Below, one piece after another: positions 52,769-61,029 of a DNA stretch of 64,000 bases (within the stretch, counting starts at the first letter, position 1; each line of letters begins with the position of its first letter). A program made the position numbers and the translations under genes. The stretch lies in the NCBI RefSeq assembly GCF_902859645.1, contig NZ_CADIJR010000004.1:1-64000 (forward strand), given 5' to 3'. The notes beneath the pieces were generated by a model, which did not search any database, had not been told where the DNA came from, and worked only from the letters and a program-made list of their open reading frames with translations. Origin of the DNA: Achromobacter insuavis. GTDB taxonomy: Bacteria; Pseudomonadota; Gammaproteobacteria; Burkholderiales; Burkholderiaceae_B.

Positions 52769-52838
52769 GATCAAAGCCCGGAGATCAAAGGCCGCGGATC
52801 AAAACGCGCGGATCAAAACCCGGGGCTCAAGACCCCGG
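52769..52838. repeat. 14-bp tandem repeat, five units
   Basis: GATCAAA recurs at 52769, 52783, 52797 and 52811, exactly 14 bp apart, and a fifth degenerate unit (GCTCAAG) starts at 52825. The remaining seven bases of each unit are G/C-rich and vary. The last unit covers the stop codon of the LysE-family gene (52827-52829). It is a small minisatellite and could vary in copy number between strains. Confidence 0.75.
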
Positions 52839-53435
52839 CAGCGCCACCCCCATCGCCGCGAACAATCCCCCGCACACCTTGTTGAAGCGCCGGCCGGCGC
52901 GTTCGAGCCACGGCCGCACGCGGTGCGCCAGGCGCGCCAGCACGTACTCCACCACGAACTCGATCGCCACGAAGGTCGCGGCCATGATCAGGAATTGCGT
53001 AAACAGGCTGCGGGCCGGATCGATGAACTGCGGCAGGAAGGCGCCGTAGAACAGCAGCGCCTTGGGATTGGCGATCGCCGACAGGAAACCCTGGCTGAAC
53101 ATGCGGGTGCCGCGCAGCCGCGGCATGTCGGGCGCCGGGCGCAGCTGCACGCCGGGCGAGCGCCACAGCTGGATGCCGAGCCAGATCAGATAGGCGCCGC
53201 CGGCCCACTTCAGCACCGTCAGCGCCGGCCCCCAGGCCTTGAGCAGCGCGCTGATACCCAGCATCGACAGGGCGATCAGCGCAATGAAGCCGACCGCGCC
53301 GCCAGCGATGGTGCACAGCGCCTTGCGATGCCCGTGCAGCGCGCCGTGGGTCAGCGCCAGCAAGGTGTTGGGGCCGGGCGTGATCGACAGGCCGATCACG
53401 GCAACCAGGTAGATGAGCCAGCTGTGCAATGCCAT
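52827..53435 (-). CDS. LysE/RhtB-family amino-acid exporter
   Basis: 202-aa membrane protein with six predicted helices. LIYLVAVIGLSITPGPNTLLALTHGALHGHRKALCTIAGGAVGF is the RhtB family start, GFLSAIANPKALLFYGAFLPQFID the conserved mid-motif. It exports small amino acids such as threonine, homoserine or lysine analogues. The Lrp gene lies 78 bp upstream on the same strand. The 3' end is in the 14-bp tandem repeat. Confidence 0.92.
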   Translation of the reverse strand: MALHSWLIYLVAVIGLSITPGPNTLLALTHGALHGHRKALCTIAGGAVGFIALIALSMLGISALLKAWGPALTVLKWAGGAYLIWLGIQLWRSPGVQLRPAPDMPRLRGTRMFSQGFLSAIANPKALLFYGAFLPQFIDPARSLFTQFLIMAATFVAIEFVVEYVLARLAHRVRPWLERAGRRFNKVCGGLFAAMGVALPGS

Positions 53436-53513
53436 GGCGGTGAGACACGGAAAGAGGAGGAGGCGGCCAGTCTAGCGCCGCCGGCTCGGCCCACGCAATC
53501 GGCGGCGAGCCCG

Positions 53514-53990
53514 CTACGCCTCGCCGGGCTGCGTCGTCGGCACCGCCAGTCCGTATTTGACGCGGTTCATCACCACCAGCGTCGAAAAGCGCTTCACGTT
53601 GGGATCGCCCCAGAAGTGGCGCTGCGCGAAGGCGTCGTACTCCGCCATGTCGCGCACGGTCATGGTGACGACGAAGTCCACCTCCCCCGTCACCGCCAGG
53701 CACTGCATGATCTCCGGCGCGCCGCGCATCGCGCGCTTGAAGGTGTCCAGCTTGTCGGCGCGCTCGCTTTCGAGCGACACCAGCACCACCATCATGATGT
53801 CGCGCCCCACCGCCGCCGGCTCCACCACCGACACATCACCCAGCACCACTCCGGATTCGCGCAACCGCTTCATGCGGCGCAGGCACGATACCGGCGACAG
53901 GTTCACGCGCTCGGCCACCTCCTGGCTGGTGCGCTGGTTGTCTTCCTGCAGGCTCTGCAGGATCTGAAGGTCGAAATCGTCTAGTTCCAT
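53514..53990 (-). CDS. Lrp/AsnC-family regulator
   Basis: 158 aa. HTH DDFDLQILQSLQEDNQRTSQEVAERVNLSPVSCLRRMKRLRESGVV followed by an RAM ligand domain (MMVVLVSLESERADKLDTFKRAM... AVTGEVDFVVTMTVRDMAEYDAF). Such regulators often sense an amino acid and switch on its exporter. Exporters lie on both sides (LysE types at 52827 and 54184). ATG 53990 fits the family start. Confidence 0.92.
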   Translation of the reverse strand: MELDDFDLQILQSLQEDNQRTSQEVAERVNLSPVSCLRRMKRLRESGVVLGDVSVVEPAAVGRDIMMVVLVSLESERADKLDTFKRAMRGAPEIMQCLAVTGEVDFVVTMTVRDMAEYDAFAQRHFWGDPNVKRFSTLVVMNRVKYGLAVPTTQPGEA

Positions 53991-54183
53991 GGGGTCTCGG
54001 CGCCGCGGCGGTCCAGGCCGTGCGGGCCTGTAGACGGATTCTAAACGGGCGCGCAAAACGACCTGCCCCCAAATTCGACGGGAAACTTCATTTGCGCACC
54101 GCTGGCTGCAGGAATTAATCAGGCGCCTTGCTTACACTGGGAACCCTCTGGTCGCCCTCGCGGCCAGGCGCAGCCCGATTCCC

Positions 54184-54828
54184 ATGCCGTCACTCCAGCT
54201 TTTCCTGCTCTTCCTGGCCGCCGACGCGGCGTTGAAACTCACCCCCGGCCCGGACATGGCGCTGACGCTGTCGCGAGGCATGACGCAGGGCTTCCGGCCG
54301 GCGTTCCACAGCGTGCTGGGCAATGTGGCGGCGGGTTTCATCCAGGTGCCGGCCGTGGTGCTGGGGCTGGCCTCGGTGCTGCAGGCGTTTCCGACGCTGT
54401 TCCTGGCGATCAAGGCGGCCGGCGGCCTGTATCTGGGCTACCTGGGCATCAAGGCCATCCTGCGCTGCGCCCGCGACGCCGACGTGTCCCTGACCGCGCG
54501 GCCCGGCGAGGCGCGCGACGCGTTCTGGCAGGGCTTCATGACCAATCTGCTGAACCCGAAGGTGCTGCTGTTCATGATCGCCTTCCTGCCGCAGTTCACC
54601 ACGCCGGACAACGGCCCGGTGTGGATCCAGATGCTGGTGCTGGGCGTGACCATGAAGGCGCTGAGCCTGCCCTACGGCAGCTGCTTCGCCTACGGCGCAT
54701 CGCGCATCCGCGGCTGGGTCGGACGCAACCCGTGGTTCCTGCGCATGCAGCAGGGGCTGCTGGGCGCGATCATGCTCGGCCTGGCCCTCTACGTGCTCTA
54801 CTCCACCGCCTCGACCCTGAACCCCTGA
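54184..54828 (+). CDS. LysE-family amino-acid exporter
   Basis: 214-aa membrane protein with LFLAADAALKLTPGPDMALTLSRGMTQGFRPAFHSVLGNVAAG and a GFMTNLLNPKVLLFMIAFLPQF motif, a paralogue of the exporter at 52827. It is divergent from the Lrp gene (193 bp apart) and precedes the RhtA-type gene by 21 bp. The exported amino acid is unknown. Confidence 0.92.
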   Translation: MPSLQLFLLFLAADAALKLTPGPDMALTLSRGMTQGFRPAFHSVLGNVAAGFIQVPAVVLGLASVLQAFPTLFLAIKAAGGLYLGYLGIKAILRCARDADVSLTARPGEARDAFWQGFMTNLLNPKVLLFMIAFLPQFTTPDNGPVWIQMLVLGVTMKALSLPYGSCFAYGASRIRGWVGRNPWFLRMQQGLLGAIMLGLALYVLYSTASTLNP

Positions 54829-54849
54829 TTTTTCCGCAGACGCCGCATC

Positions 54850-55749
54850 ATGACCGCCGCCACCCTTCCCTCCGGACGCGATACGTCCGCCTCCACCCTG
54901 ATGCCGACGCTGTCGCTGATCGGCGCCATGGCCTCGCTGTGCATCGGCACGTCGTTCGCCAAGTCGCTGTTTCCCGAGGTGGGCGCGCAAGGCACCACGG
55001 CGTACCGCATCGTCATCGGCGCCATCATCCTGATCGCGTTCTGGCGTCCGTGGCGCTTTCCGCTGACCGCGCGCAACGCCGCCAAGATCGCGCTGTACGG
55101 CGTGACGCTGGCCTGCATGAACCTGCTGTTCTACATGGCGCTGCGCACCCTGCCGCTGGGCGTGGCCATCGCCATCGAATTCACCGGCCCGCTGACGCTG
55201 GCCGTGGTGCTGTCGCGGCGCGCCATCGACTTCGTCTGGATCGCCTGCGCGCTGGCCGGGCTGGTGCTGCTGATCCCGACCGGCCAATCCATGCACGACC
55301 TCGATCCCGCCGGCATCGGCTACGCGCTGGGCGCGGCGGTGTGCTGGGCGCTGTACATCATCTTCGGCAAGATGGCCGGCAACGTGCATGGCGGACAGGC
55401 CACCTCGCTGGGCCTGCTGGCGGCCACCATGGTGGCGCTGCCGGTGGGCGCGGCCCACGCCGGCATGGCGCTCTTGGACCCCAAGCTGATCCTGGCCGGC
55501 GTGGCGGTCGGCATCCTCTCCAGCGCCCTGCCCTATTCGCTTGAAATGGTGGCGCTGCGGCGCCTGCCGCAGAAGACCTTCGGCGTGCTGCTCAGCATGG
55601 AGCCCGCGATGGGCGCGCTGGCCGGCGTCATCGTGCTGAACGAACACCTGTCCGGCACGCAGTGGCTGGCGATCTGCGGCATCATCATCGCCTCGGCCGG
55701 CTGCGCCGCCACCGCGCGGCGGCAAAAGCGCGCGGCGGCCGCGGGCTAA
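54850..55749 (+). CDS. DMT/EamA transporter, RhtA type
   Basis: 299-aa membrane protein, ten hydrophobic helices in two EamA halves. SLCIGTSFAKSLFPEVGAQGTTAYRIVIGA and CMNLLFYMALRTLPLGVAIAIEFTGPLTLAV, then LPYSLEMVALRRLPQKTFGVLLSMEPAMGALAG resemble RhtA (threonine/homoserine exporter). Probably co-transcribed with the LysE-type gene before it. Confidence 0.9.
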   Translation: MTAATLPSGRDTSASTLMPTLSLIGAMASLCIGTSFAKSLFPEVGAQGTTAYRIVIGAIILIAFWRPWRFPLTARNAAKIALYGVTLACMNLLFYMALRTLPLGVAIAIEFTGPLTLAVVLSRRAIDFVWIACALAGLVLLIPTGQSMHDLDPAGIGYALGAAVCWALYIIFGKMAGNVHGGQATSLGLLAATMVALPVGAAHAGMALLDPKLILAGVAVGILSSALPYSLEMVALRRLPQKTFGVLLSMEPAMGALAGVIVLNEHLSGTQWLAICGIIIASAGCAATARRQKRAAAAG

Positions 55750-55755
55750 GACCCG

Positions 55756-56739
55756 TCAATCCACCGAAATATTCTTCTGGCGGATCACCGCGCCCCAGTT
55801 CTCGTACTCGCGATGCGCGTAGTCGAAGAAGTCGTTCGACGAGCTGCCCATCGGCTCCATGCCCTGCAGCTTGAGCTGCTTGATCACCTCGGGTGACTTC
55901 AGCGCCGCCTGGATCGCGCCGCTGAGCTTGTCGACCACCGCCTTGGGCGTGCGCGCCGGCGCCACCACGCCCTGCCAGGCGGTGGCTTCCAGCGGCGGGC
56001 CGCCGGCCTCGCCGAAGGTGGGCACGTCGGGCAACTGCTCCGAGCGCTCGTTGGCCGGCACCGCGATGGCGCGCAGCTTGCCCGCCTGGATCAACGGCCG
56101 CGCGGCGGCCAGGTCGGCCATCATCAGCGGCACCACGCCCGCCGCCACGTCCTGCAATGCCGGCGGCGTGCCCTTGTAGGGAATCGCGGTGGCCTTGCCG
56201 CCGAACTGGGACAGGAACAGTTCCATCGCCAGATGGTGCGGGCTGCCCACGCCCAGCGAGGCGTAGCTGGCCTTCTTGTCGTCGGACAGGTACGCCATCA
56301 CTTCCGGCATGTTCTTCAGATCGGAAGCCGGCGACGCCACCAGCACGATCGGCAGCGCCACCAGCGTCGAGACCGGCTTCAGGTCCTTCCACGGGTCATA
56401 CGGCAGCTGCTTGTAGAGCCAAGGGTTGAGCGACAGCGTGCTCATGCCGGCGGTCATCAGCGTGTAGCCGTCGGGTGCGGCGCGCGCGGTTTCCTGCGCG
56501 GCGACGATGGTGGCGGCGCCGGGGCGGTTCTCCACCACCACGGGCTGGCCCAGCGCCTGGCTCACGTGCTTGGCCACGATGCGGGTGGCCAGGTCGCTTC
56601 CGCCGCCGGCGCTGAATGGCACCAGCCAGCGGATGGGATGCTCGGGAAATTCTCCGGCCAGCGCGGGCGCGGCCTGCGCGGCGAACGCCGCCACGGCCAC
56701 GGTTCCCAGCGCGCGGCGGATGAAGCCTCTTCTGGACAT
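55756..56739 (-). CDS. Bug-type (TTT family) solute-binding protein
   Basis: 327-aa periplasmic protein. Signal peptide of twin-arginine-like form (SRRGFIRRALGTVAVAAFAAQAAPALA) followed by FPEHPIRWLVPFSAGGGSDLATRIVAKHVSQALG and VVVENRPGAATIVAAQETARAAPDGYTL. The start RRGFIRR suggests possible Tat export, unusual for Bug proteins. It follows the hydroxypyruvate isomerase gene on the same strand by 111 bp. Its stop lies 6 bp beyond the convergent RhtA-type gene stop. Confidence 0.9.
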   Translation of the reverse strand: MSRRGFIRRALGTVAVAAFAAQAAPALAGEFPEHPIRWLVPFSAGGGSDLATRIVAKHVSQALGQPVVVENRPGAATIVAAQETARAAPDGYTLMTAGMSTLSLNPWLYKQLPYDPWKDLKPVSTLVALPIVLVASPASDLKNMPEVMAYLSDDKKASYASLGVGSPHHLAMELFLSQFGGKATAIPYKGTPPALQDVAAGVVPLMMADLAAARPLIQAGKLRAIAVPANERSEQLPDVPTFGEAGGPPLEATAWQGVVAPARTPKAVVDKLSGAIQAALKSPEVIKQLKLQGMEPMGSSSNDFFDYAHREYENWGAVIRQKNISVD

Positions 56740-56767
56740 GGGGTTGTCTCCTGGTATTTTGAATTTA

Positions 56768-56781
56768 ATTAACATATTAAC
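56768..56781. promoter_or_regulatory. AT-rich direct repeat upstream of the Bug gene
   Basis: ATTAAC occurs at 56768-56773 and 56776-56781, 8 bp apart, in an AT-rich patch (56758-56790) about 30 bp before the Bug start. It looks like a small operator or -10 region. Confidence 0.35.
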
Positions 56782-56850
56782 TATATTTTTGGCGCCCGGC
56801 GAGCAGGACTGCGGCGACGATCATGGACGCGGCATCGGCGCGGCGCCGCA

Positions 56851-57636
56851 TCAGCCGCGGGCCGCGGCCAGCCAGCGCAGGCCGGCCGAGGTGCCGGCGG
56901 CCGGACGGTACTCGCAGCCGATCCAGCCGCTGTAGTCCAGCTCGCGCAGCACCGAAAAGACCCAGCCGTAATCCAGCTCGCCCCGGTCCGGTTCCTGCCG
57001 CAGCGGCACGCCGGCGATCTGCAGGTGTCCGACCCGCCCGGTGGGCAGGTACTGGCGCAGCTTGGCGGTGACATCGCCCTCGACGATCTGGCAGTGGTAC
57101 AGGTCCATCTGCACTTTCAGGTTGGGCGCGTTGACGGCCTGCACCACCTGGTGCGCCTCGTCCTGGCGATTGAGGAAATAGCCGGGGATGTCGCGGGTGT
57201 TGATGGGCTCGATCAGCAGCGTCACGCCAGCGGAGCGCGCCTGGCGCGCGGCCCAGTCGAGGTTCTCGCGGTAGCAGTCCAGCATCTCGGCGCGCGTGAC
57301 GCCTTCAGGGATCAAGCCCGCCATCACGTGGACCTGGGCGCAGGCCAGCACCGTGGCGTAACCCAGCGCCTGCTCGATGCCGGCGCGGAATTCGTCCTGC
57401 CGGCCCGGCAGCGCGGCCAGCCCGCGCTCGCCGCGCGAGGCCACGCCTGGCGGCGCGTTGAACAGGACTTGCGACACGCCGGCGGCATCCATGCGCTCAC
57501 GCACGAACGCGGCCGGCGCTTCGTAGGGAAACATGCATTCCACGCCCGCGAAGCCGTCGGCCGCGGCGGCCGCGTAGCGGTCCAGGAACGCGTGTTCCGG
57601 GTACATCATCGAGAGATTGGCGGCGAACTTCAGCAT
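56851..57636 (-). CDS. hyi: Hydroxypyruvate isomerase / TIM-barrel sugar isomerase
   Basis: 261-aa xylose-isomerase-like TIM barrel: [65 protein letters not shown] (metal Glu), [13 protein letters not shown] (metal Asp/His) and [24 protein letters not shown]. Family members interconvert hydroxypyruvate and tartronate semialdehyde or act as OtnI-type isomerases. Only the Bug gene follows, so no glycolate operon confirms the substrate. Confidence 0.86.
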   Translation of the reverse strand: MLKFAANLSMMYPEHAFLDRYAAAAADGFAGVECMFPYEAPAAFVRERMDAAGVSQVLFNAPPGVASRGERGLAALPGRQDEFRAGIEQALGYATVLACAQVHVMAGLIPEGVTRAEMLDCYRENLDWAARQARSAGVTLLIEPINTRDIPGYFLNRQDEAHQVVQAVNAPNLKVQMDLYHCQIVEGDVTAKLRQYLPTGRVGHLQIAGVPLRQEPDRGELDYGWVFSVLRELDYSGWIGCEYRPAAGTSAGLRWLAAARG

Positions 57637-57709
57637 GGCGGACTCCGGGGCGGGCGGCATGCCTGGAAATTAGCATATCCGCCCGTCACGCCCGCCGCGC
57701 CGCGATCCC

Positions 57710-59833
57710 TCAATACGTCATGCGCACGCCCAGCATCACGCTGCGGCCCGGCAGCGGCGCCACCGACGAGATGAACGAAGCGTGGTTGTAGGCCAGCTTG
57801 TTCAGCAGGTTGGTGCCGCGCAGGAAGACCTCGTAGCCCGTCGCGCCGTAGCGGCCGCGATACGCCACCACGGCATTGACCAGGTTGTAGCCCGGCGTGC
57901 TGTTCTCATACGCGGCGATGTCCTTCTGCGAGAACACGCGCGCGTACTCGACGCCGCCCGACCACTGCTGCCACTTGACGTTGCCGCGCAGGCCCGCGCG
58001 CGCCGCCGGAATGCGCGGCAGGTTGCCGTCGCCGCCAGTCAGCTTGCCGCGCACGTAGTCGCCGAACACCGCCGCCGAGAACACCGGCGTGAACTGGTGC
58101 CGCAGCTCGCCTTCCACGCCGGTGAATTCGGCGTCGCGCTGGGTGTACTCGATCAGGCGGAAATCCTCATAGCGGTCCAGCGTGTCGGCGTAGATGTAGT
58201 TCTTGACCTTGTTGTGGAACACGCTGGCCGAGAACGTCGTGTCGCCCGAGTGCTTGCGCAGCGTCAGGTCGATGTTGCGCGAGGTCTCGCGGCCCAGGCC
58301 GGTATTGCCCAGTTCATAGGTGTTGGTGGCCAGGTGCACGCCGTCGGCGTACAGCTCCTGCGCGGTCGGCAAGCGTTGCGAGCGCGACAGCGACAGGGCC
58401 ACCGAGTACTGCGGCGCGAAGTCCCAGATGGCGGCGGCCGACAACGACGTGCCCGACAGGCTGCTGCGCGGCGCGCCGCCGGCGGGCGCGATGCGCTGCC
58501 AGTCCTGGCGCGCGCCGAGTTCGAAGCGCCAGTCGTTCAGCTGGTATTCCTCCAGCACGAACAGGCCGTTGGAACGGGTGCGGCTGCGCGGCAGGAACGC
58601 TTCCTCGCCGTCGGCGCGGAAGTCGCTGTAGGCGTTCTGCAAGCCGATCACGCCGCGCCAGCCGGCCAGCGGCTTGTGCTGCAACTCGACCCGCAGGTCG
58701 TAGCCCTTGTTCTTGAAGCGGGTGCCGACCTGGCCGCCCTCGATCTCCTCGTGCTGATAGTCGGTCAGGCCGCCGCGCACGCGGATCTTCTCGAAGCCGG
58801 CGAACGGGTCCTGGTATTCGGCGCGCAGGTCCACGCGGTCGCTGCGCAGCTTCACGTAGGGCACGCCGCCGTGCGCGTGGTCATGGTCGTGATCTTCGTG
58901 ATCGCCGTCGCCATGGTCGTGGTCGTGGCCGCCGCAATGCAGGTGGGTGCCATGCGGATGGCAACCCTCGTACTCGTGATTGTGGCCGGGCAGGCCGTAC
59001 TTGCTTTCCAGGTGCGTGAATGCCAGGCCCACGTAGCCGCGCGGCGTGATCCACGACAGGCCGACCGAGCCCTGCGTCGATTCGCTGTAGGAGCCGGCCA
59101 GCTTGCCGCCGGGCCAGTCCGGCACGTCGTAGTCGCTGGTGCGCCGCTTCATGCCTTCGACCCGCACCGCGAACTGGCCTTCGCCGGCGGTGATGCCGAT
59201 CGCGCCGGCGCGCTCCTTGGTGCCGGTGGCGCCGCGCAATTCGGCTTCCATCTCCACGCCTTTCTCGGGCACGGCGGTGGGAATCTTCTTGTCGACCACG
59301 TTCACCACGCCGCCGATCGCGCCGCCGCCGTACAGCAGCGTGGCCGGGCCGCGCAGCACTTCGATGCGTTCGGCCAGCAACGGCTCGACCGTCACCGCGT
59401 GGTCCGGCGAGATGCCGGAGGCGTCCATCACCTCGGAACCGTCGGACAGCACCTTGACGCGGGGCGCGGTCTGGCCGCGGATCACGGGCCGGCTGGCGCC
59501 GCCGCCGAAGGTATCGCTGTTCACGCCCGGCAGGCTCTTCAGGGACTCGCCCAGCGTGCCGGCGCGGCGCTCGACCAGTTCATCGCCTTCCAGCACGGAG
59601 GCCGGCAGCATGGTGCTGTTCAGGTCCAGGCCCAAGGGATTCGCGGACACCGTGATCGGCGCCAGCGTGCGATGGCGCGACGGATCGGCCTCGGTCTCGG
59701 CCTGCGCCACCGGCGCGGCCAGCATCAGCGAGCAGACCAGCGGCTTGAGCGCCCGCGCGCCGTTCCTGCGCCGCGCCGCCACCGCGCCGCGCTTGCCCCG
59801 GGTTCCCTGCGATCCCTGCGTCTTGCCTGTCAT
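57710..59833 (-). CDS. znuD: TonB-dependent zinc receptor, ZnuD-like
   Basis: 707-aa outer-membrane receptor. Basic N-terminus with signal peptide (LVCSLMLAAPVAQA), TonB-box region (about 57-70), plug domain with LRGPATLLYGGGAIGGVVNVVD (about 160-182), then a beta barrel ending in an aromatic-type C-terminus (VMLGVRMTY). Residues about 284-322 form a loop very rich in His, Asp and Glu (with HPHGTHLHCGGHDHDHG), as in Neisseria ZnuD, binding zinc at the surface. ATG 59833 has the RBS GAGGG; ATG 59845 is an alternative. Zur-like boxes lie upstream. Confidence 0.9.
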   Translation of the reverse strand: MTGKTQGSQGTRGKRGAVAARRRNGARALKPLVCSLMLAAPVAQAETEADPSRHRTLAPITVSANPLGLDLNSTMLPASVLEGDELVERRAGTLGESLKSLPGVNSDTFGGGASRPVIRGQTAPRVKVLSDGSEVMDASGISPDHAVTVEPLLAERIEVLRGPATLLYGGGAIGGVVNVVDKKIPTAVPEKGVEMEAELRGATGTKERAGAIGITAGEGQFAVRVEGMKRRTSDYDVPDWPGGKLAGSYSESTQGSVGLSWITPRGYVGLAFTHLESKYGLPGHNHEYEGCHPHGTHLHCGGHDHDHGDGDHEDHDHDHAHGGVPYVKLRSDRVDLRAEYQDPFAGFEKIRVRGGLTDYQHEEIEGGQVGTRFKNKGYDLRVELQHKPLAGWRGVIGLQNAYSDFRADGEEAFLPRSRTRSNGLFVLEEYQLNDWRFELGARQDWQRIAPAGGAPRSSLSGTSLSAAAIWDFAPQYSVALSLSRSQRLPTAQELYADGVHLATNTYELGNTGLGRETSRNIDLTLRKHSGDTTFSASVFHNKVKNYIYADTLDRYEDFRLIEYTQRDAEFTGVEGELRHQFTPVFSAAVFGDYVRGKLTGGDGNLPRIPAARAGLRGNVKWQQWSGGVEYARVFSQKDIAAYENSTPGYNLVNAVVAYRGRYGATGYEVFLRGTNLLNKLAYNHASFISSVAPLPGRSVMLGVRMTY

Positions 59834-59847
59834 CTTTACCCTCATGG

Positions 59848-59887
59848 ATGTTATATCATTACAAATAGCTGAAGGATGATATAACAT
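59848..59887 (-). promoter_or_regulatory. Zur-like operator pair upstream of the zinc receptor gene
   Basis: ATGTTATATCAT (59848-59859) and its exact reverse complement ATGATATAACAT (59876-59887), with 16 bp between. Each contains TG(T/A)TATA(T/A)CA, which resembles the AT-rich Zur (zinc repressor) box. It lies 15-54 bp before the start at 59833, covering the promoter. Confidence 0.75.
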
Positions 59888-59931
59888 TTCGATGACAAAG
59901 CAAGCCGATCCCCTGGATCGGCCCTGATACC

Positions 59932-61029
59932 TCAGTCCGCCGCGGCCTCCAGCCCCAGCACGGCCTGCAGTACTGCCACCCGGCTTTGCCCCAGCACCGC
60001 GCCATGCCAGTCCGGCGCGTCGCAATAGAACGCGTCCAGCGTGGCCTGCAGGATCTGGTCGCGCAAGGCCGCCGGCGCATCGGGATGCGCGCGCAGCCAG
60101 TTGCGTCCGCGCAGCGCGTCCACCACCTGTTCCGACGGCTGCGTGCCGTACTCCAGCGCCATCAGCGTCGGCACCGCATCCGGGCAGGCCTGGTAGGCCA
60201 GCCCGGCCAGATGGCCGGTGATGTCCACCGAGGCCGATGTGCCCTGGTAGGGCACGGCGATATCGGCGCCCCACCAGCGGCGCGCGCGCGCCACTTCGGC
60301 CTCGTCGCGGCGGCCGGCATAGATCTTCTCGCCGTGTCCGCGCGGCCCCAGCCCGGTATGCACGTCGATCCAGCCGATCTGCGCATGGCCGGCGGCGTGC
60401 TCTTCGAGAATGCGGCGCAGGTTGCGCAGGGACGCGGCTGGGCGGTCGCCGCCATAGAACAGGCCGTCCGCGTGCGTGTACTGCCCGCGGGTCACGGCCT
60501 GCTTGAAGGCCGCCAGGCCATGTTCGCCAATGTAGGCGGCGATCTGTTCGCGGTTGGCGTCCGACGGCGGCCATTGCGCCGGCAGCAGCAGCTCATGGAT
60601 CCGGCCGTAGCCGGGGTTGGCCGGCAGCGGCTGGCCGTCGAACGGCTGCGCGTTGCGGTTCAGGTCGACGTTGCCTTCGTCGGTGCGCGCGATCCACGAA
60701 AAGCCATGCGGGTTCACCGCGTGCACCAGCAGCAGCGCCACGCCGGCCTGGCGCGCGCGGTCCAGCATCTCGGCGTCGTCCAGCAACGCCAGCTGGCACC
60801 CCGAGCCACAGAAGCCTTCCACGCCATGGGTGGCGGAGGTCATGATCAGCAGCCGCCTGGCGCCGGCATCGCCGATCAGGGCGACATCGGTGGCCAGGTC
60901 CTCGCCCTCGCGCCCCTTGGGCTCGATGGCATAGGACGCGAAACGCGTCGCCAGCGGCCGGGCGGCGGCGGTGAAGCGCTCGCGCGCCAGGGCATAGCTG
61001 CGGGAAAAGTAAGGGCTAGCGGATTGCAT
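59932..61029 (-). CDS. DUF2817 family M14-like metallocarboxypeptidase
   Basis: 365-aa protein of the DUF2817 family, distantly M14-like. Zinc-ligand-type segments: TSATHGVEGFCGSG (His-x2-Glu), VHAVNPHGFSWIARTDEGNVDLNRN and WIDVHTGLGPRGHGEK (third His). No signal peptide, so cytoplasmic. Its ATG overlaps the stop of the MFS gene (TGATG), forming one operon: an importer plus a peptide- or amide-cleaving enzyme. Substrate unknown. Confidence 0.82.
   Translation of the reverse strand: MQSASPYFSRSYALARERFTAAARPLATRFASYAIEPKGREGEDLATDVALIGDAGARRLLIMTSATHGVEGFCGSGCQLALLDDAEMLDRARQAGVALLLVHAVNPHGFSWIARTDEGNVDLNRNAQPFDGQPLPANPGYGRIHELLLPAQWPPSDANREQIAAYIGEHGLAAFKQAVTRGQYTHADGLFYGGDRPAASLRNLRRILEEHAAGHAQIGWIDVHTGLGPRGHGEKIYAGRRDEAEVARARRWWGADIAVPYQGTSASVDITGHLAGLAYQACPDAVPTLMALEYGTQPSEQVVDALRGRNWLRAHPDAPAALRDQILQATLDAFYCDAPDWHGAVLGQSRVAVLQAVLGLEAAAD

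Noticed and set aside
52769-52838. CRISPR-like array
   Set aside because: The period of 14 bp is far too short for repeat plus spacer, and no cas genes are present; it is a minisatellite.
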